DNA of 64,000 nt from Aspidiotus rigidus (GCA_035079385.1 JAVHKY010000025.1:21242501-21306500), one strand, 5' to 3'; counted from the first letter of the stretch, positions 23,141 to 36,000 are shown. Numbers and translations are program-made. The notes: a model not told the origin generated them from the sequence alone.

Positions 23141-25297
23141 TTAAAAAGCTCGAATTAAACCTTGGCGAAGGCGGGAGAAAATTTCTCTGATTTTCGTTCA
23201 CTACATCGATACCTAATAAAAACTTTTTCGTTTTTTGAGATAGAACAAATAATTAAACGAGTTAAATAATAACACGCCCTCAATAAACCCCTCTTCTCCA
23301 AGCACTCTCCCACCTCCTGGAATCACTTTTTTCGACTATAAGACTAGTACGCGAACAAGTTTTCTCACCCACAACCGATTCCTCCTCGATTCATATCAAA
23401 AAACTTATTCAGGAACATCCCAACTTCACCAGGACCGCCTTCTATTGGTATAACACGAAAAACTCAACGAATCTGATAAGTAAAATTAATACAAAATGAA
23501 GTATTTATTGTAGAGCTCGTAAGGTTGGTAATAGGACGAATAATTTGAGTCGAGACAAATAACTTGACGACACGAGAGTGTGGTGCGGGACGGAAGCTAT
23601 AGCCCCTCTCCTTCCTCAATCTAGGACTGACGAAACGTCATTGATCGAAAATTGATTAACAAGATGGATAATTAAGTAGCTTCTAGACTACTTTTGTACT
23701 TATCTTTTCTCTTTTCCGAGGGATTTTTAAATGTACCAAGCCAAGGCTAAGAAAAGTGGAAAACGGATTCTGTATTTTTGAAGCGTCGTAAATTGGTTAT
23801 TTCGAGTGATTCATTCTCGGGCTGTCCTCGTGCGATGAAAAGCAGATTGTGTAAGCTGTACGCGAACGCCAGCAAAAAATAATACTTTTAGAACTTTAAC
23901 GTTTCACTATTGTTAATAATTACAAAAAACTTGGGTTATAAAGTTCCGATTACAGAGAATAGTCCACATTAAAACAGAACATTCTAGCCTACATTAATGA
24001 CGACGAAGGCGAAAAAATCCATGTATTTCTCGCCACATTTGCGAACAATCAAGCAAAGAATTGATTTTCATATCAGTAGTAATGTTAAGTACAGCTAATT
24101 TAAAATTGATGAACGTGATATTGCAAAAATTGCATGAGGTTCATGGCAAAAGGTTTGGTGTTGTCAAGAGTTCATATGTGTAAGAAATAAAATCGAATCT
24201 CAAAATGTAATGGAGGGAAAGCGTAATACTCAATTATCACTCGCTTGTCAGAAACTTGCTTCTAACGTACGATCCCGAAAAACTCCCAAAAACGAAAATT
24301 TTACAACGACTCATCACTCTTCCATTCATATACCTAATCTGTGAAAATATCTCATCTGCATTCAAAGTAGGGGCTGCGAGACAGAATGTTACACCCCAAC
24401 GTGCAACGTAAGAGCAGCCGAGAGTATATTAATTTTCCTCGCTAAAATTAATCTCCAAGATAATATTCAATACACATATTATAAGAGAGTAATAACAACG
24501 ATAATGATAGATTTCTGCATAATATGAAACGTGAATTCTCTTATCAGGCGCTTACAATCAATGCATTTGACACGTCACGAAAAATAATGACAGTTTATTC
24601 CTACAGAATATTCAGCTCATACTAAATCTGAGTCACGCAATCCACCTTTGATGAATTCTCTCGATTTTAAAGGTACACAATAACGTCGCCACCTTTCTGT
24701 TAGTTTACTCGTAAATTGGTGCTGTTTCTTCAAATAATCTCAGTCGGTGACACATGGGTGCGCAGATCATACGTCGATGTAGCTGCGAACACGTAACGTA
24801 AGAAGACAAATTATTGCACAGTATGAAACTGCCATCATAACTCACCCTGTTATCGACAGACAAGTCAAACGAGTGCAATCACTATAAAGGCAAAGCGTCG
24901 CGTAATCGTCACCAAATGATGCTGCACGAAAGATGAATTAGCCTCTTCTCCATCGATAAATGTTAATTTAAATCATATTATTATTGATTATATTTCAATA
25001 AGGCCAACTTAACCTTTATTTTTTCCAACTTTCATTTTTCATCGAATTACTTATTCGAATATCCGAACAATACTAAACAGCCTACAGTCCGCATATATAC
25101 CTATACTGTGCGTCTCTACATCCGTTCTCATAAAGTCATATTTCGATTGTTGCACATAACGTTTTTATTATCCGGCAGTCAGCTCTTCCATCAGTTTCGT
25201 TTTATATATGATTTTCACTTTGACAGATTCTTTTGTAATACTTCGATAATAATTGACCACGTATATTACATAAAATTCTTTATTTGTGCTGTTGCAG
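23141..25297. other. Upstream region or first intron of the proline-rich gene
   Basis: No coding exon was recognised. The next feature starts with a splice acceptor (TTTGTGCTGTTGCAG ending at 25297), so at least part of this stretch should be its first intron and 5' region. The first exon, which must supply the ATG, was not identified. A CATATATACC box near 25092 could be a promoter TATA, but no suitable ATG plus donor follows it. Nothing else stands out. Confidence 0.35.
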
Positions 25298-27955
25298 GTT
25301 GGACTCTTCATCCTCTCCATCCTATTCAGCAATTCGTTAGCAGTTGTCAATCAAAAGTCCGACAACAAGGCATCGAATCATCGACGACAAATTCCAACGG
25401 ATGATCATTTATCTAACAGCGTAGAACAGCCGCCACCTAATTTATACGATTCAGATGCACGTCTTTCCAATTTCGAAGCGACTACGCCGGTGTTTCCTTT
25501 AACCGCTCCGCCAGAAGATGTTGAACGTGCTGGTCTAATACCACCGGATAGAGACTCGATCATCGGCGAGAACAAAGATTCTTCCGCATATCCATTTGAC
25601 AATTCCGGACCATCAAAATCATCTTACGAAACTTCGTTCTCTGGTCCATCGTACGGAGCTCCTCCTTCTGCACAAGGTCTATCGTTCAACCCACCATCTT
25701 CTGCTCCAGGACCATCCTACGGACCGCCTCCTTCCGCACCAGGACCATCTTATGGACCGCCTCCTTCTGCACCCGGTCCATCTTACGGACCACCTCCTTC
25801 TGCCCCTGGTCCATCATACGGACCTCCTTCTGGCCCCGGTCCATCATTCGAGTCTCCTCATTCCGCTCCGAGCCCGTCATATGGTCCTCCTCCTTCTCTA
25901 AGTTCATCCTACGGCCCTCCTTCTCCGACCTACGGCCCACCTCGTCCACCTAATAACGCTTACTTACCTCCTCCTCCTCCACCACGACCATCATACGGTC
26001 CTCCTCCACCTCCACCAAAGCCTGTGTACGGTCCTCCTCCACCACCACCTAGACCCTCTTACGGTCCACCGCCCAGACCTACGTACGGACCGCCACCACC
26101 GCCACCACGACCAGAATACGGACCGCCAAAACCGTCGTACGGTCCACCTCCTCGGCCAACGTACGGACCACCACCACCATCATTCCGACCTAAACCAGAA
26201 TACTTCCCACCTCCGCCACCACCGAACAACCATTACCTCCCACCGCCAAAGCCGACGTTTAGACCCCAAAATTCGTATTTACCGCCACCACCACCGCCGC
26301 CACCGCCAAGTTACGTAAACAAAGAGGAAAATCTTTTCGATGGCCGTAATTCGAGCAGGACAACCATAACCAATACTTTGTCTAACAGTTTCTTCAACAG
26401 ATTCCAATCGTCAGGTGAAGGTAAAAAATTGCCTCCTACTCCACCAGTCATCAATTATGACGGTTGGCGGCCAATGAAAGTTCCCGATTCCAAAGAATTG
26501 AACTTACAACAAGCGAACTTTGGACAAGCAAACTTTGAACAAGCGAACATCAATACCAACTTTAACCAGCAGCCTCTACCTGTTATTGAACAACACGTTG
26601 TGATTCCGCATGTTTACGACCTTCCACCACCTCCAGTACAGATTATACCCAACTTTGAATTTGTGAAAACAATACACCAGTATGACGAAGGAGGATACGC
26701 TTTACCACCTCCTTCTTCAGACTGCGATACCACGGTTACTCAGTGGAACGCAAGTCCTTGGAGTGGTCCTCCAATCAACGTTGGCGCGTGGAATAACGAA
26801 GGTTGGAATGCTGAACAGCCGCTTCAATTCAACACGGATCAGTACAAGTATAATCAAATTAACGCTGGAGCTGAAGGACAGTACGGCGCTGGTGGATGTT
26901 GCGGAGCCCCTCCGGATTTAGGAAACTCTGACGAGCTGACCAAATACGGAGTTCCTTACGGTGGCCAGTCCGGTAAGACTATCGAGGGACCTAACCTACA
27001 GCCGAAAACTCCTCTGAAATTCAGACCTCCGGTACCAAACGGTCTACTCGAATCGTCTAAATACGGTTCCAGTCAGTCGTCTTCGTTTGTTGGTCAAAGT
27101 TACATACCACCGGCAGTGCCTGATTTAACAAAATCGTCGAAAGACTCGTCCGATAAGGATGAAATACCTTTCGAAGTGCCACCAAAGCCATCTTACACTC
27201 CTGAAACGTCTGCGAGCGCATTACCATTCGTCGGAACGTCTTCCAACATTCAATACGAGAAAACCGGAAGTACGTACGACTTAGCTCCAACAGGAATCGC
27301 ACAAGCTAGTCTTTCAAACGTCGGAGGAACAGGAGCCACGGCTTACGACTCTGCCGATCAGTCATTCAATGTTCCCCCTTCCTCGGTGAGCATCAGTGGT
27401 CCGAGTTTCCCGCCACCATCGGTCGATAACGCGGATTATCAAACTATTTTTAAGAATTTAGGAGTAGGTGAAAACTCGGTTGCACCCTCGCAGTCTGTAG
27501 ATCTTCCTCCAGTACCGTTACAGTATCCAGCAGCTGGGCACGGAGTTTCTAGCGACTTTTCAGCTCTTCCACAGGATCAAATCGTATCTAACGGTTTATT
27601 ACAAGATATCTTAGCGGCCATAGAACAACAGAATCCGGGTACTAAGCAATTTGGTAATTACTACGGTCAACCTGAAAATGTTCTTACAGCCAACACGAAT
27701 TCTCTGGCGTATAATGTTAACGCTGTCTCAGATGATGTAGGATACAGCGAAAACCGATCTCAGCGCCAAGTAAAGGAGAAGAAAGGGGTAGGCAAAAAGG
27801 TGCCGCATCAAACTGACGGTGAAAGTAAAGAGGCGAGTGTTACCAATAATTACGACAACGTGTCAACGTCAAACAATGTACAAAGGCGACCAGATGCACC
27901 TTCGTTTACGTCGACGAGATCAAGTAGCTCGACTGAATCGACGAGGCTCTCATGA
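25298..27955 (+). CDS. Secreted proline-rich YGPP-repeat protein, last exon
   Basis: An 885-residue exon that opens right after a splice acceptor and ends at TGA. The first residues, VGLFILSILFSNSLA, are the core of a signal peptide, so exon 1 must supply the initiator Met and is missing from this call. Counting from the acceptor: an RR site near residue 30, acidic and proline-rich sequence to about 115, then roughly 220 residues of SAPGPSYGPPP repeats passing into PPPPPRPSYGPP runs, with YLPPPPPP at the end. A Gln/Asn-rich stretch follows, then a DCDTT segment, a GGCCG motif, a long Ser/Pro region and a basic tail with RSQRQ. Repeats rich in Tyr, Gly and Pro suit an extracellular matrix, cuticle or secretion protein. 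No chitin-binding R&R consensus was seen, so it is not a standard cuticular protein. Exact function is unknown. Confidence 0.85.
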   Translation, partial: VGLFILSILFSNSLAVVNQKSDNKASNHRRQIPTDDHLSNSVEQPPPNLYDSDARLSNFEATTPVFPLTAPPEDVERAGLIPPDRDSIIGENKDSSAYPFDNSGPSKSSYETSFSGPSYGAPPSAQGLSFNPPSSAPGPSYGPPPSAPGPSYGPPPSAPGPSYGPPPSAPGPSYGPPSGPGPSFESPHSAPSPSYGPPPSLSSSYGPPSPTYGPPRPPNNAYLPPPPPPRPSYGPPPPPPKPVYGPPPPPPRPSYGPPPRPTYGPPPPPPRPEYGPPKPSYGPPPRPTYGPPPPSFRPKPEYFPPPPPPNNHYLPPPKPTFRPQNSYLPPPPPPPPPSYVNKEENLFDGRNSSRTTITNTLSNSFFNRFQSSGEGKKLPPTPPVINYDGWRPMKVPDSKELNLQQANFGQANFEQANINTNFNQQPLPVIEQHVVIPHVYDLPPPPVQIIPNFEFVKTIHQYDEGGYALPPPSSDCDTTVTQWNASPWSGPPINVGAWNNEGWNAEQPLQFNTDQYKYNQINAGAEGQYGAGGCCGAPPDLGNSDELTKYGVPYGGQSGKTIEGPNLQPKTPLKFRPPVPNGLLESSKYGSSQSSSFVGQSYIPPAVPDLTKSSKDSSDKDEIPFEVPPKPSYTPETSASALPFVGTSSNIQYEKTGSTYDLAPTGIAQASLSNVGGTGATAYDSADQSFNVPPSSVSISGPSFPPPSVDNADYQTIFKNLGVGENSVAPSQSVDLPPVPLQYPAAGHGVSSDFSALPQDQIVSNGLLQDILAAIEQQNPGTKQFGNYYGQPENVLTANTNSLAYNVNAVSDDVGYSENRSQRQVKEKKGVGKKVPHQTDGESKEASVTNNYDNVSTSNNVQRRPDAPSFTSTRSSSSTESTRLS
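25660..26330 (+). repeat. Coding minisatellite of the proline-rich gene
   Basis: Degenerate in-frame units encode SYGPPPSAPGP, later RPSYGPPPPPP. The 33-bp period is clearest at 25710-25830, where CATCTTACGGACC and CATCTTATGGACC recur with CCTCCTTCTGC. The array produces long open frames on other strands and frames, which are artefacts. Such arrays usually vary in copy number between individuals. Confidence 0.8.
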
Positions 27956-28380
27956 ACGTCGAGCAAGATGTAAAACTTTCCAAATTTTTATTTATTTTTG
28001 AATGAGAATGCCGAAGTACGATTTTGGGTTTAACATTTTAGAGGTATGGTAAACCGCGTATCTTGAGTTTACGTTTCTCTCACTGTCCTCTCGTCTATTT
28101 CTTATGTAAATTATTTCTTTCCTCTTTCCTTCTTCTTTGTTTTCTTTACTCGATTTTTTTTTACCCTATGTCTAGATCTACTCAGTTCTTTAGGTGCCAT
28201 ACGTACATGATTTTGTGTCGGACTAATATAATATTTTGAGAATTTATAGCGAGAATTGTAACTTGAGCAGGCGCATATTTTACTTGAAATGTGTGAACCG
28301 TGCATATATTTAATGTAAATTTTCTTATCTGTTTTTTATTCTTTTTTTTTTTTAAATAAATTATGAACTGAGATAACTGA
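27956..28380 (+). terminator. 3' UTR and poly(A) signal of the proline-rich gene
   Basis: The stop codon is followed by about 400 bp of T-rich sequence with no other coding signal. A canonical AATAAA lies at 28355-28360 after a poly-T run, so cleavage would be expected at about 28370-28385. No competing AATAAA was noticed nearer the stop. Confidence 0.55.
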
Positions 28381-31300
28381 TTGTGATTTTAGAATCTTCA
28401 AAATTGTGTAAAATATATTTATCTATATTTTTCATAATTATTATACATTGTTTTCATTTCATCGGCTGATAATACAAAAATTATTATGTAAATCAAAATC
28501 TGCAGATCTTGAATATTTAAGGGGTCCCGCTATTATACACAGATTGAGATTCATTCTACGAACAAATTTTGAGAGAGATTCATAATTTTGAATAATCACG
28601 AGTAAATCTCTTTTTCGTTTCATAATTTTGGATACTTCCAACCTTTGTGAGGGGGGAATGCCCCTTTACTTTTAGTCTGAGGGGTAAGTTGTCCCCGCTG
28701 TCCCCTATTGCATCACCTACAAATGTATCAACGGAATTCGCTGACTGAAATTGTTTTCGGGGGGGGAGGAGGATATTCCCCCTTTCAGTTTGAAATCAAA
28801 CATATTTTGTTTCAATTTTGGTATTTATTCCTACGTATTTTTCCCCTTTCAGAATGGATAGCGCTAGTCTTGCACACAACAGGACAACCGATGGGTAATG
28901 CGGGTGATGACGGGCGAAAGATTTCCTTGAATTCAATCGATCTGAATCGATTTTGATGACAGATGATGATTTATAGGAAATTTCACGCTCTACAAATTTT
29001 GTTCTTTAATTTTTCTCTTAACTTGCTTTGTTCCCGAGTTATTTTGAGGTCAGTCAATGAACATCCAAGTGGGAAAATCGCCCTGATCCCGTTTTCAACT
29101 TTTCCGCGATTATAACGTTCCTAGTGGATGGCCGCCCCGAACCTTTTCGATAACTATGCTAATCTGTCCCCTGCCGATGAGACCTGTTAGCTGATTAACC
29201 TATGTTAATCGATGAAGAACAATAATTGAAAAGGAGGGTCAGGAGAAGTGATAAGTGAGGAAAGAGGAGTGAGGTTATTTTTGAATTGTGACCGCTGTCC
29301 TACCAGCAAATTCGAGGGGACTGAGCTCAAACCTACTTACCTCGTCAATGAGACTCATTTGCAAATCAGTTTATCGTAAAGGGACTTGGAAAATTGTTGT
29401 TTCTCGAGCTGAACATACGTGGAGTGGGACTATAATTCATGGTGAAGGATTTGAGAAAACTCCACCTCTTGAATTAGGAGGGGAATATGGATAATTTTTA
29501 TTCGAGCTGTGAATGGAGAGGGGCTCGAAAAAATTTGGATGATTTGAAATAGGGACTTAATTTTGACCCTCCAGCTATGTAGATATAAAGGGGGGGCCCG
29601 TGGAGGAAGGAGAAGAGGCTAACTTTCAGAGCTGGTTAATCAGCGGGTTCTTCCTTGCGGTTCTTAGATTTTCCTGTAGCCCAATATTGATCAAATTTTT
29701 CCACCAACGGGAGGAAGTTCCAATTCTCTTATTTACAACTATAATTATAATATTGATTCTCAAGTATTTTCTATTCATGAATTTCGTCTCTGTTTCCCAA
29801 AGCCTTTATCCAGAACTGAAACAGGAAAAGTTTAATTTTCATTCAATTTTCGACCGTGGGTCTCAACTCTAACCTTACTGATGGTAATAGTCAAGATCGA
29901 ACAAACTGTGTAATTCAGGCAACTATAAATGTGATATTTCAATATTTACTAGATCGCGTGGAGATTTTATCGTCACTACTGTATACAATTTAGGTAAAAG
30001 AAAAAGATGTTTCGTTTCAAATTACACTCAGGTTGCCCAGTTTATAGGGAAACTGCATCGTAATGCATCGTAGAAAATCTGTAAAGCCCTTTGATCGTTT
30101 TATTTAGCATTCAAATGTGTTACTCTTGCACTTCTGATAACCGACATTATATTTCGTAGTATTCCCCGAAGTAAAGTTACAAGACGCGAACGATCAAAAT
30201 TTTCAATAATTTTCAGGCATGCTGAAAGTAGGTTACGTGTAAAACTAATAAATACGCGATAAATTGGCTCAGTCGGTTTAGAGAAGTTTCAGCGGAGTAG
30301 AACTGCAGTACCTCTACTTTGTAGTACGCGCTATATAATACACTCTCCTGCACCCTATGTAGTCGTCCAGTGTTATGCTACTGCAGAGAGGGTAATGCGA
30401 AGAACGTAAGGCACCGCAATTAATTTTAGGAATATAAATTAATACTAATAGCCGGGATATGCGATCTCGTTGACTAGATCTATTCCTGTTACTCCTGTTC
30501 GAGCTTATTAATGGACTACCCTAGACTTTTCAGTTTAGATATGGTAGTTTAATTAGCTACAGTGTTTACCTCGACTTAAGCCGGTTTATCGGCCGTGAAT
30601 ATTGAAAATGTAGATTGTACAAACGATGACGCAGATAGGACTATTGACCGCAAAGTAGGTCCGGTCGAACTCCGACTCTTCAGTCTTTAGGCAGTAGTGG
30701 TAGAATGTTTAAATAAATAATAGCCACCGAATAAACGGGAAAAGTTCAAGGTAAAAGGGTTTTAACGACGTTGCCGAAACTGGCGGCTATTCTGTTATCG
30801 CAGAGATTGAATACTTTTCATTTTTCAGTCCCATGTGCAGTAAATGAAATTTAGTAAAATATTTCGAAAGTAAATGCTACGCAAATAACAATTTGAGTGT
30901 AGTTTTTCGCGATCATACGTCTTCATCTCCTATGATATAACGTCCTGATTATGTTTTCACTATCTCTTCAGATTCTCGAACAGAGACGATATATGTATTA
31001 CACTACAGGAATACCTATAATTTGAAAATTTACAATCTCACGACGAACAGAGATGTCTCTTCGTAATAAACAATTTGATCGTGATCGTGAGAAATGCCCG
31101 TAGATAGATTAATACAAATCTGTACTCAATCGCAAAAGGTTAGTAAAGAATTACAACCGCTTGTCAAGCATAAGATCGACCGGTTTTGAAACAAAGTGCC
31201 ATCTTCGGTGGAAGAAAACGTCATTCGAGTTGACGTATAGAAAATGCATAAAAAAACAACGTATGTATCTAGTAAAATACAACACAATATCATCGATGAA

Positions 31301-31974
31301 TCATTGCTTTTTGATGATTTAATGATGCACAGGTCAGCAAGTTTGAATAAAAAAATAGGTAATACATGACATGAGAAAGAAAAAAATAACCTACAATTAT
31401 TTCGTAAGTTTGCAGGTAACTACAATTTTCAAGAGATACAAGTAGATTTAGATCTGTTTCTCAAGTGTCGAGATCATACAATCAATTCCGTTACAAGCTG
31501 TCGTATTTTCTATAGTTTTTATCATAAAACTGGTTTCAAAAATTATAATTGTACATAGGTAACTACGTAGGTAAACTAGTAATTGATTAGGGTCACTCGA
31601 CCAACGACAAATTATTCTTTGGAATCGTCACTAATACTTCTTCGAAATTTCAGCACTTTTTTGGAAAAGATTGAGAAATTCTAAGTCCTTGTGATAACGC
31701 CATTCAAAATTGTTTTTACGCGCAGGAATCAAAGTTATTCTCAAACCTAAGCCCAATTCCAACTTATAGCGGGTACCTATATAAAGTCCGCCGCTCAGAT
31801 ATTGTTAAAGTAAAATAATATCAGATTAAGAATAGAACAACGATCAGTTCTTCCTCCGGTCCATAAGATAAAAAAAAAACAACAATTAATAAAATTGAAA
31901 TCAACGCAGAAAATCAAATTAAAAGAGAAAAGAGAATAAAACGTATTGAATTAAAATAGGTTCTTACGCGTCAC
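28381..31974. other. Intergenic with repeat fragments
   Basis: No gene recognised. At 28.64-29.6 kb there are G-runs and diverged 45-bp-motif fragments (for example GAGCTGTGAATGGAGAGGGG and CCAGCTATGTAGATATAAAG near 29.5 kb). From 30 to 31.97 kb the sequence is plain AT-rich DNA. A plus-strand TATATAAAG near 31788 followed by CGCTCAGAT is promoter-like, but nothing coding follows it. Confidence 0.4.
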
Positions 31975-33011
31975 TCATTTATGCTTCATTATCGGTATCC
32001 ACAGTCCACGAGCAGATCTCCGTAAACTCACATTCAATCTCGAAGCCGCAAGAAATTTTCGATAAGAATCGGATTCATCCATTATAGAATCGACTGAAAT
32101 ATTTTTAGTTTTGGAAAGCAATGACAGAGAGTCAGTAGACGTTACTTCCGACAGTAGTGGATTGTCGTCACACGGAACGATTTTCTCATCCTTAACTTCA
32201 ACTTTACAAGAGAGTGGAACAGTATTATTTGAAGTAGGTTCGTCATTCAATGAAACAGGTGTTACGGTCACACTTGTAGGTACAATTCGTTCTAACTCTA
32301 AGTTTGGATTGAGAATTTCCTTTGTAACCTCGATGGGAGGAGACAAACGAACTTTTTCACTTTCTTCACAGAATGCAATAATATCAGGAAGAGATAAATT
32401 GATTCTATCCGACGTGATCACAGCCAATCTAAGCGACTCACTATACAATCCAGCGATGAAACGATCACGAATGATATCGGTAACATTTTCAGTAAAATCG
32501 CACATTACAGCCTGTAGATAAATTCGGCCTAAATACTCTCTGACGGGCTCGTGTTCAAATTGTTCGATCGAGTTGAATAAGAGACTGAAATAAATACACA
32601 GGACACTGATTCATGAATAGGAGGCCAAGATACCATCTACATCCATGTACTTGTTTGTTATAGTTGATATACTGTGACTTACCGTTCAAATACAACATTT
32701 TTATTCGCCGTTACCGGAGTAAAATAGTTCTCTAGCGATTGCAAAATCAGATCGCTCTTAGACTCGCGACGAAAAGTATCAATCACACAGTCAATGAAGT
32801 TGATCGCCTCTCCGCCAATGATCATTTGAAGAGTGTTAAACCTCACTTCCTCGGATGCTTTGTCCATTCCTGTGGCGACGCAAAAATGGTTCCATTGTTT
32901 TCTGAAAAATTTAATGTTGTCGAGCGCTTTGCTGGTATCCTTTAAACGGATAGGTTCAGGTTGAGGACATGAAACAGACATGACACTGCCCATTAAACCT
33001 ACAGAAAACAT
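31975..33011 (-). CDS. Gag-capsid-derived protein, two exons
   Basis: Exon 1 (33011-32683) and exon 2 (32584-31975) are in frame across a 98-nt intron, giving about 312 residues with no stop or frameshift. The chain has the retrotransposon Gag capsid layout of Ty3/gypsy type: aromatic FFRKQWNHF (36-43), GGEAINFI (66-73), NYFTP (95-99), the EYLGRIYLQA helix (126-135) and IIRDRFIAGL (147-156), then LPDIIAFCEESEK. The C-terminal half is acidic and Ser/Thr-rich. It has no CCHC zinc knuckle, protease or polymerase, and no LTRs were noticed around it. An intron inside an intact capsid frame points to a host-domesticated gene, as for Arc-type genes. The start is uncertain: ATGs at 33011, 32993 and 32981 are all in frame, and a TTTTCTGTAG acceptor at 32999 could remove the first. 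Confidence 0.65.
32585..32682 (-). other. Spliceosomal intron in the Gag-like gene
   Basis: The donor G|GTAAGT and acceptor TTATTTCAG|T are both strong. The intron contains stops, and its removal keeps the capsid frame continuous through a split Arg codon. Its 98-nt size is typical of short insect introns. Confidence 0.75.
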
Positions 33012-36000
33012 CTTCGTGTGATTTTCAATGAAAGGAAGAAAGGTGCAATCTGATATAAAAGTGAGAACAGCGATCACTAGAGAAATCAAATGATGAAACC
33101 AAAAGAAAATTACTCCGAATTCACAATTTTAATTTTAATTTATTAATTCAGTGAACTTCTATCGCGTGGAAAGATAAGACATCGTCAATGAAACAAGAGA
33201 TTCTAGCGCCTTATAAAGAGATAACTGATAAGAAGTCGTTTCGTAGGAAATAGGAATGACTCTCGTATGTTCGTATGATTCGTTCTTCGAATCTGTTCGG
33301 TCTCGCTCTTTCGCAATTCGCATATTGTAGGTTCGCCAGCGTCGACAATTTCTTCATTGTAATATCTTATGGGACATGAAAAATTGCTTGGCTTAATTGA
33401 AAATCAAGTTATATTATAGGAAATTTTACGCTTTTTCAATTTGGTTCTCTGTTTTTTTTTTCTTCAGAATCGCTCTCTTTTGAGTTATTTGAACTTTGAA
33501 GTACATGTTGTGTTACAGATATTACTTTGCAACTTTTAGAATAGCAATATTTGTTTTTTGGAAAACTAAAAACTTCATGACTGTGGATACAATATTTTAG
33601 GCATATCGACTCTCGTAAATACACGGAATTATTGCCTTCACACACACACACACCACTGATACTCTGATCATACCAAAGATCTCATTCTCCAGATAGTTGA
33701 TATGCAGATACACACTTCAGTTCTATTTTGTACGGTAGAGCGCTATTGTCATTTCTAGGGGCTTGCTGTTTTTTGAAAATGAGAATGAGATACAAGATTA
33801 CAAGCTATAGTGTATTATTTTCATATGACTCATGAGATCTGCAAGATGGCGACTTTTTATGTGGACAACGGGCTAACGGTTTGAATAGGAACGTTACCCC
33901 GTTGTCATTTTGCAGATCTTACATGAAATACACTAACTGTGACGTACAAAAAAAAATTTAAAATTCAAAATAACACCTAAATGAATTTGAGCTTTTTGTG
34001 ATTTTGTCATTCTATTCTTACGTGAAATATGGGGAAAAAATCCACAAATTGAATCAGATAATAAACAACTCAACTTTGCTTCATTTAGTTAGTATCATTC
34101 AAAATTGTTCTTTTCTTACATTTTTCATATCTGCTGAAGCCGTACCCTAATTCCAAAATTTGCAAATTTGGCCCCTTTCTTCCCCGCCGAAGAACTTTGA
34201 AAAATTTCGACCCTAATTCTAAAATCTGTGAGTTCATTCCCCCTTGACTTGATATACAGCATATTGAGGAGTATAATGAAAGCCTAGTACATTGCTATTC
34301 ATGCTCACTGCTTAGTATACCGCGTATTGGGGCTAATATAACGGAAGTCTAGAACACTGCATATTAAAACTAGTATGCTCAGTATATTGTATATTGAGGC
34401 TATAATAAGAATCATAAAAGCTCACAAAATTAAACCAGAAACGGATATGGAAACAACAGTCCGCTCAACAAACAGTATAATGAGCACAGTGACTTAAAAT
34501 AAAGAAATAAAAACTGATCTTCACCATCTTTTTTTTTTTTTTTTTTTGCTCGTATTAGAACAGCCTACATCCTGCTCTCAGAATTGGGCGCTCCTTGCAG
34601 TCACTTGCAGATGACCGGCCCAAATTTTAAGTATTTACAGTATTCCAAATTGTAAAGTTACTCTCCTAGTTTCAAACATTGATTTCTTGACAAACTCCTG
34701 AATGAAAATAAGCATGCAACCAAGCCCCACCCATGTAATATCATCCGATGTAATTTTTTTTTTTTTTTTTAAATGAATCCTTCATAATAATTTTTTATAA
34801 AAGAAAATGAATCCACGTAGTAGGGCAGAGAAGAGTTGAAGTTGATACATTAATTTGCTAATTTTGTACATTGTACAAAAAATAAAGCTGTACAAATCTA
34901 TGCTGTCATACAATATGTTGTGGCTTTGCTACAGAAAAGAGAAAAAGCAAAATGATAGGTAGAAAAAAAAATTATAATAATAATAGAAAAATAGTAATTA
35001 GGTCGTGCATGGTCTAGCTTCTGTGAATCAGTATAGGAAAAAGTAGGTCTAACCAAAATTAAGTTTTTTCATAATCGACCTCCACCTAGAACTTGAAACC
35101 ATTGTCACCTATTCATTACCTATAAGTGGTAAGTACATTACCTGCAAGTGACGTATATAAGAAGTATCAACCCCTTTGGTTGTTAGGTACATGCTTTATG
35201 ATTGCACAAATCTGTGGGATATAATAAGAAAAATACGGATAATGTACTACATTGTTGATTTTGCTTCATATCATGTGAATGCCTATATTCTATTTCAATA
35301 TTTTATTCAAAATGGCATTGAACACTCTTTACCGATAGAAGTTGGAAATTTGCAGCCTGTAGAGTAAGCCAATAATTATTTCAAAACATCGCGTGGTTCG
35401 CTCAGTAACTAATATTTTAATGGACATTTCATGAAAGTACATCCATTTAAATTTCTGACAATTTTCTCTTAAGATTCTTCGCCGTATTGTAGAAGGATCA
35501 ATATTCTAATTTCCTTATCGCATTCTGCAGTAAACAAATTTTGCAAATTTTCTGCGTAGGCCTACATAGTCTATAATATAACCTGAGCCTGAAGATTGTA
35601 TAACGGTTATGGTTATTACAGTTAACAATTACGGTTATAGGTTAACTCATCGCCATTATTGGATAGTATTGTCACATCGGGATAAGTATTGAAAATCTGG
35701 TTTTTCCAGGAATTAATGGGAGAAAAGAAATTAAAATGAGGAATCAAGTTTCTCATTCTAAAATATAGGCCTACCGTATCTACTTATTATTCCTCTTTTT
35801 TTTTTTTTTTTTTCTTCAATCCAAAAGCAAGTTTCAGTTTTTCTTTCAATAGGACTGTAATATCATGCCGATCACTTCCTTCATTTCTTATCTGCATAAT
35901 GGAATCTCTAATTTAATATCTAGCAATTCCTGGACACTTAATTAATTTTCAGTTTTAAGTCATTTTTTCAAATTTTCCCATTTCTCAGGGCTTCGAGCGC

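Noticed and set aside
25092..25210. TATA box plus ATG as start of the proline-rich gene
   Set aside because: The ATG at 25208 leads to a stop after 13 codons in another frame, with no donor in between, so it cannot supply the first exon.
25596..25949. Open frames on both strands inside the proline-rich gene
   Set aside because: They are shadows of the in-frame minisatellite and have repetitive, non-protein-like composition.
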